A stretch of DNA of 64,000 nucleotides. It comes from CAVTWS01 sp963732655 (GTDB lineage: Bacteria; Actinomycetota; Acidimicrobiia; Acidimicrobiales; SHLQ01). The position numbers were made by a program, and so were the translations under genes. Positions 1-9,116 of this stretch are shown here, piece by piece. The stretch lies in contig CAVTAI010000005.1 in assembly GCA_963732655.1 (NCBI GenBank), positions 558,001-622,000 on the forward strand, read 5' to 3'. The notes beneath the pieces were generated by a model, which saw only the letters and a list, made by a program, of their open reading frames with translations, had not been told where the DNA came from and searched no databases. How positions within the stretch are numbered: the first letter of the stretch is position 1; each line of letters begins with the position of its first letter.

Positions 1-90
1 GCTGATGCGGGAACGAACCGGTCTGGTCATATCGCGCATCGTGGTCGATTGCGCTATGTCGTCTGGTCCCGCCACGCCGGATCCGACGCC

Positions 91-1287
91 GTGACGGTGG
101 TGTACCTACAGCAGTCGGCGCTGCACTACGGCGAGGATGGGGTGATCGCATCCCAGGTGATCGCCCGGGCCCGGTCCATGGAGAGGTTCGTGGGCCCGAG
201 CGAGGTGTGGTTCCTCGATGCGGTCCGCACGATGTTGTCCGCTCCGGGTCGCCAAGCCGTGTTGGCCTACCGGCGCCAATGGCCTGACGGTGTCATCCGC
301 CGGATCCCGTTCTCCGGTCGGATGGGTCGGGAGGCGCCGGCCGTCGCGTTGGCCCAGTACGGGCGGCTCCGCTCCCGAACACGGGGACGTTCTCCGCTGA
401 TCCTGCATTGCCGAGGCGAGGAGGCCACGCTCACCGCGTTGGCAGCCCGCGAGCGCGGCCTGAAGGCGCGGGTGGTGTGTGACATCAGGGGAGATGCGCT
501 CGACGAGCACGTCGGCCGGACGGGCGACGCGGCGACGTTGACACGTGTTCGTGACCGGGAGCGCCGGGCGGTGGACGGTGCCGACAGCGTGGTCACCCCC
601 TCGGAGCTCCTCACGCAGGTCCTGCGTGAGCGCTACCCCGAGCATGCGCCCAACATGAGCACGGTGCCGAGTTGCGTCGACGGTCCGACGTTCTCGGCCT
701 CGGTTCGGAAGGACCGTCGGACGGCGTGGAGCCTGCCCGACGATGCCGTCGTCGTGGTCTACAGCGGCAAGCTCAACGCCGAACGGTTACCCAACATCAT
801 GGTGGGGCTGATCCGGGAGTTGGTGGGGCAGGGGGTCGACGCCCATCTGGTGGCCATCAGCGACCGGGTGGAGACGGTGGATCTACGCGCCGCCGCCGTT
901 GGTCAGGGAGTGGATCCGGCCCGAGTCCGAACGGTGACCGCCTCCCGCGACGAGGCACTGGCCTGGTTGAGCGCGGCCGATGTCGGGCTCTTGCTGACGC
1001 CCGATGAGCCACGGTTTCGGGTGAACGCCAGTATCAAGATCGCCGAATACCTCTCGGCCGGCCTAGTCCTGGGCCTGACCCCCTGGACCGGGTCGACGGC
1101 GGCGAGGGCCGTCGAGCGGCAGGTCGGTGTGGCGATCGATCCCGATCGTGTCGCGCCCGCCGCTCGCGACCTCGTGGCCCTTCTCGCCGATCCCGAGTCG
1201 TCGGCGCGCGCCCGGGCGTGGTGCACCCGGGAGCTCACCTGGGAATCGGTCGCGCCGGTCGTGCGCCGGGCGTACGGGTTTGTCTGA
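91..1287 (+). CDS. GT-B glycosyltransferase (GT4-like)
   Basis: Predicted glycosyltransferase of about 398 residues acting in the cytoplasm on a lipid-linked glycan. The N-terminal half has the usual short strands and opens MTVVYLQQSALHYGEDG. The C-terminal half has a nucleotide-sugar-binding layout: a VVYSGKLN strand after a linker, then SAADVGLLLTPDEPRF and a KIAEYLSAGLVLGLT segment that matches the E-x7-E region of GT4 enzymes. I chose GTG 91 because the protein then begins at the first Rossmann strand. A TTG at 49 is also open, and the frame runs open to the window edge, so a longer protein is possible. It faces the convergent asnB-like gene 18 bases away. Donor and acceptor are unknown. 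Confidence 0.75.
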   Translation: MTVVYLQQSALHYGEDGVIASQVIARARSMERFVGPSEVWFLDAVRTMLSAPGRQAVLAYRRQWPDGVIRRIPFSGRMGREAPAVALAQYGRLRSRTRGRSPLILHCRGEEATLTALAARERGLKARVVCDIRGDALDEHVGRTGDAATLTRVRDRERRAVDGADSVVTPSELLTQVLRERYPEHAPNMSTVPSCVDGPTFSASVRKDRRTAWSLPDDAVVVVYSGKLNAERLPNIMVGLIRELVGQGVDAHLVAISDRVETVDLRAAAVGQGVDPARVRTVTASRDEALAWLSAADVGLLLTPDEPRFRVNASIKIAEYLSAGLVLGLTPWTGSTAARAVERQVGVAIDPDRVAPAARDLVALLADPESSARARAWCTRELTWESVAPVVRRAYGFV

Positions 1288-1305
1288 CCCAGCAAGCTTC
1301 AAGTC

Positions 1306-3147
1306 TCAGGAGCGGGCCCGTAACCAGCGGTTGAGCTGGTAGACGGCCCACAGCGCGCTGCGACGGGGGATGTGGGTCCGGCCTGGTCGAAGCGTCGTGT
1401 CAATCCAGCGGTCGAGCAGTCGGCCGTCCACATGCTGGCGTACCGGAGCGTCCGGTTCGGCCAACTCGTCGAGTCGCTGAGCGAGGTGACGGTCGAAGGC
1501 CCACTCGGCGAGCGGCGGGTCGAACCCGATCTTGGGAAGGTCGACGTGGCCCGCCGGCAGGTAACGCGCCGCCACCTGTTTGAGCGCCCATTTGGTGCTC
1601 CCGCCCCGGCGCTTCATGTGCAGTGGGAGCGAGCCGGCGAGCTCGACGATCCGGTAGTCGAGGAGCGGCACCCGCACCTCTAGGGCGTGGGCCATCGAGG
1701 CCCGATCGACCTTGGCCAGGATGTGGTCGGCCAGATAGGTCTTGACATCCAGGTAGGTGGCACGGGTGACCGGATCCGCCGGCCAGCGCTCCCAGAGCTC
1801 GCGGTGCATCGAGACCCACGGGCCGAGGTCGGCGCCCATGAGCCTTTCGGCTTCGGCGACCGTGACCGGATGACGGGCCACCAAGGCTCGTTCGAACGGT
1901 CCATCGAGCCGGGATCGAAGGCCGGGCACGCCCCGCCGGTCGGGTGGGAGCCGGCCCGCCCATGGCGCCAGCGCCGACGATGTCGACCGGCCCGCGGCCA
2001 CGGTGTCGTACCAGCGATAGCCGGCGAACAGCTCGTCGCCGCCGTCGCCGGACAAGGCGACGGTCACCCGGCTCCGGGCCAGCTCGCTCACCACGTGGGC
2101 GTTGGCCAGGGACACGCAGTTGAACGGCTGGTCGAAGTGATCGGCGGCGGCCCAGTAGGTGGCCAGCAGATCGGCGGTGGCCGGAAGCTCGTGATGGTGG
2201 GCGCCGACGTGGCGGGCCACGTCGCGGGCCCGGTCGGTTTCGTCACGCTCGTGGCCCGGGGTCGTGATCGTGAAGGTCTCGATCGATGCGCCGGCGGACC
2301 GGGCGAGTGCCGTCGTGACCAACCCCGAATCGACGCCGCCGGACAGGAGCGAGCCCAGCGGCACATCGGCAACCCTACGAATGTCGACGGCGTCGTACAC
2401 GAGGGCGTCGAGCTCGTCCAGGACCTCTCCGTCCGGTCGATCGTCGTGGGCGGTGAACGGGGCGTCCCACCACGCCTCCGGGGCGCCGACGGCGCCGGGG
2501 CCAGGCCAGCGATCTACGTCGACGGTGAGGTGGTGGCCGGCGGGGAGCTGGTGGATGCCGTCGTAGACGGTGGCGGGGCTGGAGATGTAGCCGGCCAGCA
2601 GGTACTGGGCCAACGCATCGGGTCGCAGCGAGGGCGAGCGGCCGAGCGCCGCCAGCACCGCCTTGATCTCCGAGGCGAACACGAACAGCCCGTCGCCGGC
2701 GAACCAGAAGAGGGGTTTGATGCCCACTCGGTCCCGCACCAGGGTGAGGCGCTGCGAGCGCTGGTCGTGGAACGCGGCGGCGAACATGCCGTTGACCCGG
2801 GGGAAGGCGTCGACGCCGAGCCTCTCGAAGAGGGCGAGCAACACCTCGGTGTCAGTGTTTGACGTGAAGCGGCGTCCCTCGGTCTCGATCTTCCGGCGCG
2901 TGTCCTGCCAGCCGTAGAGCTCGCCGTTGTAGCTGATCGCCACGTCACCACCGGGGCCCACCATCGGTTGATGGCCGGCGGGGGACAGATCGACGACGGA
3001 CAGCCGCCGATGGCCGAGGGTCACCGGACCGCGTTCGAGGATTCCGACGTCGTCCGGCCCCCGGTGGGCGATGGTCGGGAGCATGCGTTCGACCATCGCT
3101 CGGGCGCGCCCGGGATCGGTGGCGACGACGCCGGCGATTCCACACAT
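1306..3147 (-). CDS. asnB: Asparagine-synthetase-like glutamine amidotransferase, copy 1
   Basis: Glutamine-dependent amidotransferase of 613 residues that hydrolyses glutamine and passes ammonia to an adenylated carboxylate. The N-terminal class II glutaminase domain starts MCGIAGVV with the catalytic Cys2, followed by HRGPDD and a GHRRLSVVDLS segment. The C-terminal synthetase domain has the PP-loop SGGVDS near residue 265 and SGDGGDELFAGYRWY further on. The frame runs open upstream, but the conserved MCGI start at 3147 is decisive. It is last in a minus operon behind a methyltransferase (8-base gap) and another asnB-like gene. In polysaccharide loci such proteins (WbpS type) amidate uronic acids; that role is inferred here. 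True asparagine synthesis is the alternative. Confidence 0.88.
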   Translation of the reverse strand: MCGIAGVVATDPGRARAMVERMLPTIAHRGPDDVGILERGPVTLGHRRLSVVDLSPAGHQPMVGPGGDVAISYNGELYGWQDTRRKIETEGRRFTSNTDTEVLLALFERLGVDAFPRVNGMFAAAFHDQRSQRLTLVRDRVGIKPLFWFAGDGLFVFASEIKAVLAALGRSPSLRPDALAQYLLAGYISSPATVYDGIHQLPAGHHLTVDVDRWPGPGAVGAPEAWWDAPFTAHDDRPDGEVLDELDALVYDAVDIRRVADVPLGSLLSGGVDSGLVTTALARSAGASIETFTITTPGHERDETDRARDVARHVGAHHHELPATADLLATYWAAADHFDQPFNCVSLANAHVVSELARSRVTVALSGDGGDELFAGYRWYDTVAAGRSTSSALAPWAGRLPPDRRGVPGLRSRLDGPFERALVARHPVTVAEAERLMGADLGPWVSMHRELWERWPADPVTRATYLDVKTYLADHILAKVDRASMAHALEVRVPLLDYRIVELAGSLPLHMKRRGGSTKWALKQVAARYLPAGHVDLPKIGFDPPLAEWAFDRHLAQRLDELAEPDAPVRQHVDGRLLDRWIDTTLRPGRTHIPRRSALWAVYQLNRWLRARS

Positions 3148-3155
3148 GGGTTTGG

Positions 3156-3923
3156 TCAGCGCTCGGCTTCGATGAGGAGATACCCGCCGAAGCGATGCCC
3201 GAGCCGACGAATGAGCGGACGGGGCCACAGCCGGATGGCCAGGCGGGAGGCGCGATCCTGGTACTTGGCCGACGGCGCCATGGTGAGCAGGTCGCCCAAC
3301 CCGAGTTGCGTGTGGACCTCGACGTGGCCGAAGTGACGTTCGAACAGCTGGCGGGCCTGCTTGCGGCTGTAGAGGCGAGTGCCGGGTGACTCCAGGTGCT
3401 CGGCGATGACCCGATGGGCGGAGACCAACCGCCCCCGGAGCAGGCCGTGGCGCAGCCAGATCAGCCCGACCCCCCAGGACCACGTGTGGTAGATGGCGAA
3501 GCGGGCCGAGCCGCCAGGGCGGAGGACCCGCGCCGCCTCGGCCACGAAGCGTTCGGTGTCGGGTGAGTGGTGAGCCACCCCCCAGCTGTAGATCAGGTCG
3601 AAGCTGGACGAAGGGAACGGGAGCTGCTCGCCGTCGGCCACCAGCACCCGCGGTGAACGGCCATCGAGTCGCAGGCGGTCGGCCGTGTGCTGCACCGAGC
3701 CGGGCGCGAAGTCGATGCCGAAGGCGTCGGCCCCGGACCGGACCCACTCCAGGTGGTCGGCGCCCATGCCCGTTCCCATCTCGAGGACCCGGCGACCCCG
3801 GCCCTCGGAGAAGCGGGCGAACGGCGCGATCCACGGCTCGAGGCGGTACCGAGCTTCGGCCTGGCTGCGGTAGTAGGCGGCGCCATCCCCGGTTCGTGTA
3901 TCGCTCACCGCAGGACTCGGCAT
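3156..3923 (-). CDS. Class I SAM-dependent methyltransferase
   Basis: Predicted methyltransferase of 255 residues. Motif I is VLEMGTGMGADH near residue 47, followed by the acidic strand end FGIDFAPGS. The later DLIYSWGVAHHSPD and EAARVLRPGG segments are typical of the Methyltransf_11 type that acts on small molecules or lipids. The C-terminal quarter is basic and hydrophobic (for example IRLWPRPLIRRLGHRFG), which may hold it at the membrane. It sits between two asnB-like genes in the same minus operon, 42 bases after the first and 8 before the next, so it probably methylates the same glycan or its precursor. The start ATG 3923 is the only ATG before the domain. Confidence 0.8.
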   Translation of the reverse strand: MPSPAVSDTRTGDGAAYYRSQAEARYRLEPWIAPFARFSEGRGRRVLEMGTGMGADHLEWVRSGADAFGIDFAPGSVQHTADRLRLDGRSPRVLVADGEQLPFPSSSFDLIYSWGVAHHSPDTERFVAEAARVLRPGGSARFAIYHTWSWGVGLIWLRHGLLRGRLVSAHRVIAEHLESPGTRLYSRKQARQLFERHFGHVEVHTQLGLGDLLTMAPSAKYQDRASRLAIRLWPRPLIRRLGHRFGGYLLIEAER

Positions 3924-3965
3924 CCCAGAAGCCGCTCACGTCGCGCCAGTCCGCCTTGGGGCTGG

Positions 3966-5870
3966 TCAAGGGGTGCCTCCGGGGGCATCGACGAATCGGC
4001 GCATCCACAGTTCAGCGCACACGAGCGTGTAGACGAGGTACGCCGCGTCGATCTCACCGCGATGGTTGCGGTCGACGAGGCTTCGAACGGCCTCGGGGTC
4101 GAACAGGCCCCGGTTCGTCAGGGATGACGGCGACAGCACCTCGTCGACCATGGGGCACAGGTCCTCGCGAATCCACCGCCGCAATGGGGCGCCGAAGCCG
4201 GTCTTGGGTCTCGTGAGGATGGCGGGCGGGAGGTCAGCGGCCATGGCGTCGCGGAGGACGCCCTTGAGGCGCCGCCGATGCTGCTTGGATCGCCGGGGCA
4301 GCGTGGCCGCGAACTCCACCAGATCGGTGTCGAGAAACGGCACCCGGACCTCGACGCCGTGCCTCATGCTCATCTTGTCGGTGTAGATCAGGTTGTGGTC
4401 GGCGAGGAAATGGCGCTGTTCGAGGAACAGCATGCGGTTGAGGCGACGGTGCTCCGCCGGGATCTCGCCCAGTCCGGCGACCAGCGGCCCGATGGCCGTA
4501 AACCCGTCCAAGGCGCGTCGGACCTCGGGCGTGTAGAGCGGCCGGACGACATCGCTGGTGTGCCAGAGGAAGAAGCCGGCCAGCCGGTCGTCGGCGGACA
4601 GGTGAGACGATGCCAGGTACTTTCGGGCCCGACGGATGACCGGTCGGTGGACCGAGCCGCGTTCGAGGACCCGGCGGGCGCCGCGGGCCACCGGGCCGGG
4701 GATGTGCGACGTCAGGTCGTCGAAGGCCAAGGCCACGTGTCGGGCGTAACCCCCGAACAGATCGTCGCCGCCGGCACCCGACAAGAGCACCGGCACCCCG
4801 TCGGCTCGCGCCGCCGCGCTGATCCGTTGCACGTTGATGGCGGCCGGGTCGGCGATCGGCTCGTCGAGCGAGGCGACGATCATCTCGGTATCGGCGATGG
4901 GATCGACGTCGATCGGGATCTCCCGAAGCTCCACACCGAACTGCGCCGCCGCTTGACGGGCGTAGGGCAGATCCATGGGATGCTCGTCGGGACGGCCGGA
5001 GAGCGCAACGGTGTAGCAGGGAACCGGACCGGTCGCGTGCGCTCTCATCAGGGCCACGATGCTCGTCGAGTCGATGCCGCCCGAAAGGAACGCTCCGACG
5101 GGGACGTCGCTGATCATCTGTCGTTCGACCGCCTGGTCGAGCAGGCGTCTCGTCTCCTGGGCCAGCTCGCGGTCGGACAGATCGAGCTCGGTGCCGTCGA
5201 ACGTCGAGCGGTACCACTGACGCACCGACGTCTGGCCGTTGTCGACCACGACGAGGTGGCCGGGTAACAGTTTGTTCACCCCCGCCAGCATGGTGTGGGG
5301 CGCCGGGCACCAGATGAGGCTGAGGTGCAGGTGCAGGGCCTCGTGGTCGATCGTGCGGGGCACGCCGGGGATCTCCAGAAGCGCCTTGAGCTCGGAGGCG
5401 AACGCGAACCCCCCACCGGGCAGCTCCGTCCAGTAGAGCGGCTTGACACCGAATCGATCGCGGGCGACCAGGAGTCGACGGCGCCGCCCGTCCCACAAGG
5501 CGAAGGCGAACATGCCTTCGAGGCGGGGAAGCAGGTCGTCGCCGTACTCCTCGTAGAGGTGAACGATGACCTCCGAGTCGCTCCGGGACCGGAACCGGTG
5601 GCCGGCCCGTTCGAGCTCGGTTCGGAGGGCGACGTGGTTGTAGATCTCGCCGTTGACGACGATCTGGATCGAGCCGTCCTCGTTGGCCATCGGTTGGCGG
5701 GCGGCGTCGGAGAGGTCGATGATGGCCAGACGCCGGTGCCCGAGCGCAACCCCGGCATCGCGGTCGACGAACGTACCGGAACCATCCGGACCGCGATGCG
5801 CCACGGCGTCACCCATGGCATGGATGACGCGGTCGTCGATGGCTCCCAGGACACCGACGATCGCACACAC
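3966..5870 (-). CDS. asnB: Asparagine-synthetase-like glutamine amidotransferase, copy 2
   Basis: Full-length amidotransferase of 634 residues. It begins MCAIVGVLG from a GTG codon, which places the catalytic Cys at position 2 after initiator removal. The glutaminase part has HRGPDGSGTF and NGEIYNH; the synthetase part has the PP-loop SGGIDS near residue 260 and SGAGGDDLFGGYARH. It leads a minus operon: asnB-like, methyltransferase, asnB-like. A TAGCCT box 7 bases before the GTG points to a leaderless transcript and supports this start. It shares only the general family plan with copy 1, so the two probably have different carboxylate substrates (inference). Confidence 0.88.
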   Translation of the reverse strand: MCAIVGVLGAIDDRVIHAMGDAVAHRGPDGSGTFVDRDAGVALGHRRLAIIDLSDAARQPMANEDGSIQIVVNGEIYNHVALRTELERAGHRFRSRSDSEVIVHLYEEYGDDLLPRLEGMFAFALWDGRRRRLLVARDRFGVKPLYWTELPGGGFAFASELKALLEIPGVPRTIDHEALHLHLSLIWCPAPHTMLAGVNKLLPGHLVVVDNGQTSVRQWYRSTFDGTELDLSDRELAQETRRLLDQAVERQMISDVPVGAFLSGGIDSTSIVALMRAHATGPVPCYTVALSGRPDEHPMDLPYARQAAAQFGVELREIPIDVDPIADTEMIVASLDEPIADPAAINVQRISAAARADGVPVLLSGAGGDDLFGGYARHVALAFDDLTSHIPGPVARGARRVLERGSVHRPVIRRARKYLASSHLSADDRLAGFFLWHTSDVVRPLYTPEVRRALDGFTAIGPLVAGLGEIPAEHRRLNRMLFLEQRHFLADHNLIYTDKMSMRHGVEVRVPFLDTDLVEFAATLPRRSKQHRRRLKGVLRDAMAADLPPAILTRPKTGFGAPLRRWIREDLCPMVDEVLSPSSLTNRGLFDPEAVRSLVDRNHRGEIDAAYLVYTLVCAELWMRRFVDAPGGTP

Positions 5871-5877
5871 GCCCGAC

Positions 5878-5883
5878 AGGCTA
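5878..5883 (-). promoter_or_regulatory. Putative -10 box for asnB copy 2 (leaderless)
   Basis: TAGCCT on the minus strand followed by 7 bases and then the GTG start of the amidotransferase. This matches the actinobacterial TANNNT -10 with transcription starting at the start codon. The same hexamer and the same 7-base spacing occur before the fourth asnB-like gene. No clear -35 is visible. Confidence 0.5.
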
Positions 5884-5968
5884 CGTGTTGTGTTGTTGTG
5901 TTACCGCGCCCGTGAAGTAATGACGCACTCGCGGCGCCGAGGTGCACGCCTGGGCGGAGCCGGGCCTC

Positions 5969-5974
5969 TACAGT
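5969..5974 (+). promoter_or_regulatory. Putative -10 box for the DegT-type aminotransferase (leaderless)
   Basis: TACAGT, 7 bases before GTG 5982. It argues for the internal GTG (protein starting MFRIHL) over the GTG at 5973, which would overlap the box. Confidence 0.45.
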
Positions 5975-5981
5975 GGCCGCA

Positions 5982-7121
5982 GTGTTCCGCATCCACCTGT
6001 CGCCTCCCGACATCCGCGAGGCCGAGCGCCAGTTCCTCGCGGCTGCTTTGGACTCGGGTTGGGCGGCACCGGCCGGCCCCGATCTGGCCGCCTTCGAGGC
6101 CGAGCTCGGGCGCCGCGTCGATTCGCAGCACGTGGTTGCGGTGTCGAGCGGAACGGCCGCCCTCCATCTCGCCCTGCTCGCCTGCGGTGTCGGGCCAGGT
6201 GATCGCGTGATCACCTCGACGTTCACGTTTGCGGCGTCGGCGTTCGCCATCACCTACGTCGGGGCCGTACCGGTGTTCCTGGACAGCGAGCCCACGACCT
6301 GGAACATGGATCCCGACCTCCTGGCCGCCGAATTGGATGCGAGCGCGGCGCGCGGTGAGCGGCCGGCGGCGGTGCTCGTCGTCGATCTCTATGGTCAATG
6401 CGCGGACTACGACGCCATCGTCGAGCTGTGCGCACAGTACGAGGTGCCGCTCATCGAGGATGCCGCCGAGGCGCTCGGGGCGACGTGGCGGGGTCAGCCC
6501 GCGGGGAGTTTCGGAGCGATCGCGGCGTTGTCGTTCAATGGCAACAAGATCATCACCACCAGCGGAGGCGGTGCGCTGGTGTGCCGTGACGCGGCGTCCG
6601 CCGACCGGGCCCGGTACCTGGCCACCCAGGCCCGCCAGCCGGTCGCTCACTACGAGCACACCGAGGTCGGTTTCAACTATCGGCTGTCGAACCTCCTGGC
6701 GGCGTTCGGGCGAGGGCAGCTCTCCACTCTCGACGATCGGATCGCCCGCCGGCGTGAGATCCGCCAGCGCTACGAGGCCGCGCTCGCCGGCGTGCCCGGG
6801 GTCGCCTTCGCGCCGATCGACCCCCGGGGTGAGCCGAACAACTGGCTCACGTGCCTGACGCTCGGCGATGGCACGGAGGCGACCCCCGGTGCCGTCGTCG
6901 ACGAACTGGCCCGGCACGGCATCGAGGCGCGACCGCTGTGGAAGCCCATGCACCGCCAGCCCGTGTTCGGAGGCGCGGCTCAGCGAACCACGGGGGTCAG
7001 CGACGAGCTGTTCACCAGCGGGCTGTGCCTGCCCAGCGGCAGCTCGATGACCGACGCCGCGGTCGATGAGACCTGCGGGATCGTGGCCGACGTCCTGGTG
7101 GCGAGCCCCACCCGTCGATGA
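5982..7121 (+). CDS. DegT/DnrJ/EryC1/StrS-family sugar aminotransferase
   Basis: PLP-dependent nucleotide-sugar aminotransferase of 379 residues, expected to convert a UDP-keto-sugar to the amino sugar. The phosphate-binding SSGTAALHLALLA, the ring-stacking region VDLYGQCADYD, IEDAAEALGA and the PLP-lysine segment SFNGNKIITTSGGG (Lys near 189) are all present, followed by the late FNYRLSN motif of the family. The order resembles PglE/WecE-type UDP-4-keto-sugar C4 aminotransferases. A start at GTG 5973 is possible, but the leaderless -10 box favours 5982. It is divergent from the asnB operon and has no same-strand partner downstream. The exact sugar cannot be told from sequence alone. Confidence 0.87.
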   Translation: MFRIHLSPPDIREAERQFLAAALDSGWAAPAGPDLAAFEAELGRRVDSQHVVAVSSGTAALHLALLACGVGPGDRVITSTFTFAASAFAITYVGAVPVFLDSEPTTWNMDPDLLAAELDASAARGERPAAVLVVDLYGQCADYDAIVELCAQYEVPLIEDAAEALGATWRGQPAGSFGAIAALSFNGNKIITTSGGGALVCRDAASADRARYLATQARQPVAHYEHTEVGFNYRLSNLLAAFGRGQLSTLDDRIARRREIRQRYEAALAGVPGVAFAPIDPRGEPNNWLTCLTLGDGTEATPGAVVDELARHGIEARPLWKPMHRQPVFGGAAQRTTGVSDELFTSGLCLPSGSSMTDAAVDETCGIVADVLVASPTRR

Positions 7122-7254
7122 GCTCGGCCCACCAACGTCCGATCCAGGTGATCGAGCCGCGGCCCTCGGGCCGGGTCCTCGTCCATGACTGTGGGCCTAC
7201 CGCTCTTGCTTGCGGGCGTTGCTCGTGGACAGCGGGCGACGGGGGTCACTGGAA
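7122..7254. other. Non-coding stretch between convergent genes
   Basis: No convincing ORF. The segment 7171-7217 resembles 31323-31369, another non-coding stretch of this window: both have a CCTCGTCC block and a TTGCGGGC block 32-33 bases further on. A large hairpin follows at 7255. Confidence 0.4.
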
Positions 7255-7309
7255 CGACCACTGAGGCCACGCCGCTCGCCCTGCGACCTCCGGGTCGCTT
7301 CAGTGGTCG
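7255..7309. terminator. Large nested hairpin at a convergent junction
   Basis: Arms 7255-7266 and 7298-7309 pair over 12 positions (one G-U). Inside the loop lies a second stem, 7283-7288 with 7293-7298, closed by four bases; the two stems share base 7298. The structure covers the stop codon of the minus-strand glycosyltransferase and lies 134 bases beyond the end of the plus-strand aminotransferase. It lacks a clear T-run, so a factor-assisted or bidirectional terminator is the likeliest reading. Confidence 0.5.
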
Positions 7310-8415
7310 CTGGGATTCGCCGGTGCGGGCGTTCCGCGAACCAGTGAGTCCACGATGTCGGCGGCGCGGTCCAGCGAGTATTGATCAGCTACTCGTTGCC
7401 AACCTTCAAGCCCCAACGACCGCCGGAGCGGCGGATCCACGGCGAGCCGCTCGAGGCGGTCGATCCACTCGGCGTCGGTCGCTGCGAAGAAGCCTGAGAC
7501 GCCGTCGTCGACAATGAACCGGTTCTCACCGACCGGGCTGCACACGACCGGGAGACCAGCGGCCATGTAGTCGATGAGCTTGGCGCCACCTTTGCACCGC
7601 TCCCACTCGCCGTCGGGCAGGGGCATGATCCCGATGTCGAACAGCCCAACTAGCTTCGCCGGGTCGTAGGGCACGTCGTCGTGCCGGACGACCGTGGTGT
7701 CACCGAAGTCGGGCAACCCGATGCCGGTGGCCCCGACGATGTGGAATGTGAGCGGGCGCCTAGTGGCGAGCGTAGCGAGGGGCCGGGACACGAGCGCTAG
7801 GTATCTCGCCGTGCTCGGGCTTCCCAGCCAGCCGATCGCGAGCTCGCCTACCGAGGCGACATCGTGCGCACGGGGTTCGCCGGTCGGCGCCCCGGAGTGC
7901 AGTCTCGTTGCCGTCACCCCCAGCAAGCTGGTGCGCTCGGCGACCGCTGCGCTCCCTGCCGTGACGGACCAAGCGGAACGGCACGCGTTGGTGAAGAGTG
8001 CGACGTCACCCGTCCACAGGGCGTCGTCGACGTCGTAAATCCAGCGCACATCCTGCCGGGTGAGCATCGAGTGCAGTTCTGCGTTGAGACAGTGGCCGTT
8101 CACGAGTGCAGCACCGCCCGACCGAGCCAACCGACGCAGCCGTCGACGAAGGGCGGATCGGCGAACCGGCCGGGCAATCCGAGTGACCCGCAGCCGGTTC
8201 AGCCATCGGACGACCGCCATAGCGGTTTGGTCGCCCTTCCGGGCCCGCTCCTGTAGCCGGTCCAGCAGGCCCCACTCGAGTTGAACCGAGTCGACATGGA
8301 TCGAGCGGGCCTGGAGGGGACCGATCAGCTGGCGGAACCGCTTGACTTCGGTTGGCGTCGTCCATCTCCGTCGGACGACCATCAGAACCGTTGGATGCTC
8401 CCGATGAAGGGTCAT
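7300..8415 (-). CDS. GT-B glycosyltransferase (GT4-like)
   Basis: Glycosyltransferase of 371 residues. The N-terminal domain carries a basic stretch (RVTRIARPVRRSALRRRLRRL) that could touch the membrane, and IYDVDDALW. The C-terminal domain has LAIGWLGSPSTARYL and FDIGIMPLPDGEWE. GGAKLIDYMAAGLPVV gives the donor-binding Glu-containing loop typical of GT4. The start ATG 8415 overlaps the upstream methyltransferase stop by four bases, so translation is coupled. It is the last gene of the wzm-wzt minus operon, which ties it to the exported glycan. Donor sugar unknown. Confidence 0.78.
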   Translation of the reverse strand: MTLHREHPTVLMVVRRRWTTPTEVKRFRQLIGPLQARSIHVDSVQLEWGLLDRLQERARKGDQTAMAVVRWLNRLRVTRIARPVRRSALRRRLRRLARSGGAALVNGHCLNAELHSMLTRQDVRWIYDVDDALWTGDVALFTNACRSAWSVTAGSAAVAERTSLLGVTATRLHSGAPTGEPRAHDVASVGELAIGWLGSPSTARYLALVSRPLATLATRRPLTFHIVGATGIGLPDFGDTTVVRHDDVPYDPAKLVGLFDIGIMPLPDGEWERCKGGAKLIDYMAAGLPVVCSPVGENRFIVDDGVSGFFAATDAEWIDRLERLAVDPPLRRSLGLEGWQRVADQYSLDRAADIVDSLVRGTPAPANPSDH

Positions 8416-9116
8416 CGCCCTCGCACCTCAAGGACGGCACGAATCTCGTCGCACGGGACGACACGATGGAGCGTGCGTTCGTAGAACTCCTGGCGCGACG
8501 GGTGAGCGTTGACCCAACGCTCGAAGCGGCTTCGCCAGCGCCGGCCGCGGCGTGACTGGGGCCTGAACCTCAGCTGGACCTCCTTCAGGACCAGCGTTGA
8601 ATCTCGATAGTGCGGTACCCGGCGTCGGAATCCGACCTCGTCCTCGGCCAGGTAGCAGAAGGAGTAGAGCCCGAACGGGCGGACGTGGGTCGGGTCGGAG
8701 AAGTAGTAGGGGTTGGAGAAGTGGGGGACGATAGCCACCATCGAGCCGTCTGTGGTCAGCACCCTGGAGATTTCGGCGAGAACAATGTCGAGATCGGCGA
8801 CGTGTTCGAGTACGTGCGAAGCCCGCACAGCCGGAACCGAACGGCTGCGCACGAATGGGAGACCGCGTTGCAGATCCCAGACCAGACACGGCCGATTCGT
8901 AGGTACGAGGTCGATGCCAATGGTGCCTACCTTTCTCGGCGCCGGTCCGCACCCGAGGTCGAGCATGGGCCCATGTTCGTGGCCGCCAATGACCGCCCAC
9001 GGGTCGCGAACCTCCGGCCCGAACAAGCGGTCCACCCGGAACCGCAGCCACTTGCGGCCGTGGCGCTGCAGGCGGATAGGCCCGAAGCAGTTGCGGTCGG
9101 CGGGTTTGGGACTCAT
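8412..9116 (-). CDS. SAM-dependent methyltransferase
   Basis: Methyltransferase of 234 residues. Motif I is MLDLGCGPAPRKVG, the acidic residue follows in TIGIDLVP, then VRASHVLEHV, LAEISRVLTTDGS and VAIVPHFSNPYYFSDPTHV. This Methyltransf_11 layout with the late HFSNPYYFSDPTH motif is common in O-antigen loci. The frame is open far upstream, but ATG 9116 overlaps the upstream stop by four bases (ATGA) and fits the domain. A degenerate copy of the same gene lies just upstream at 9704-10214, so this is the surviving member of a tandem pair. Cytoplasmic; probably methylates a glycan or its terminus. Confidence 0.82.
   Translation of the reverse strand: MSPKPADRNCFGPIRLQRHGRKWLRFRVDRLFGPEVRDPWAVIGGHEHGPMLDLGCGPAPRKVGTIGIDLVPTNRPCLVWDLQRGLPFVRSRSVPAVRASHVLEHVADLDIVLAEISRVLTTDGSMVAIVPHFSNPYYFSDPTHVRPFGLYSFCYLAEDEVGFRRRVPHYRDSTLVLKEVQLRFRPQSRRGRRWRSRFERWVNAHPSRQEFYERTLHRVVPCDEIRAVLEVRGR

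Noticed and set aside
1687..2862. Plus-strand frame of about 390 codons opposite asnB copy 1
   Set aside because: Antisense shadow of a conserved gene.
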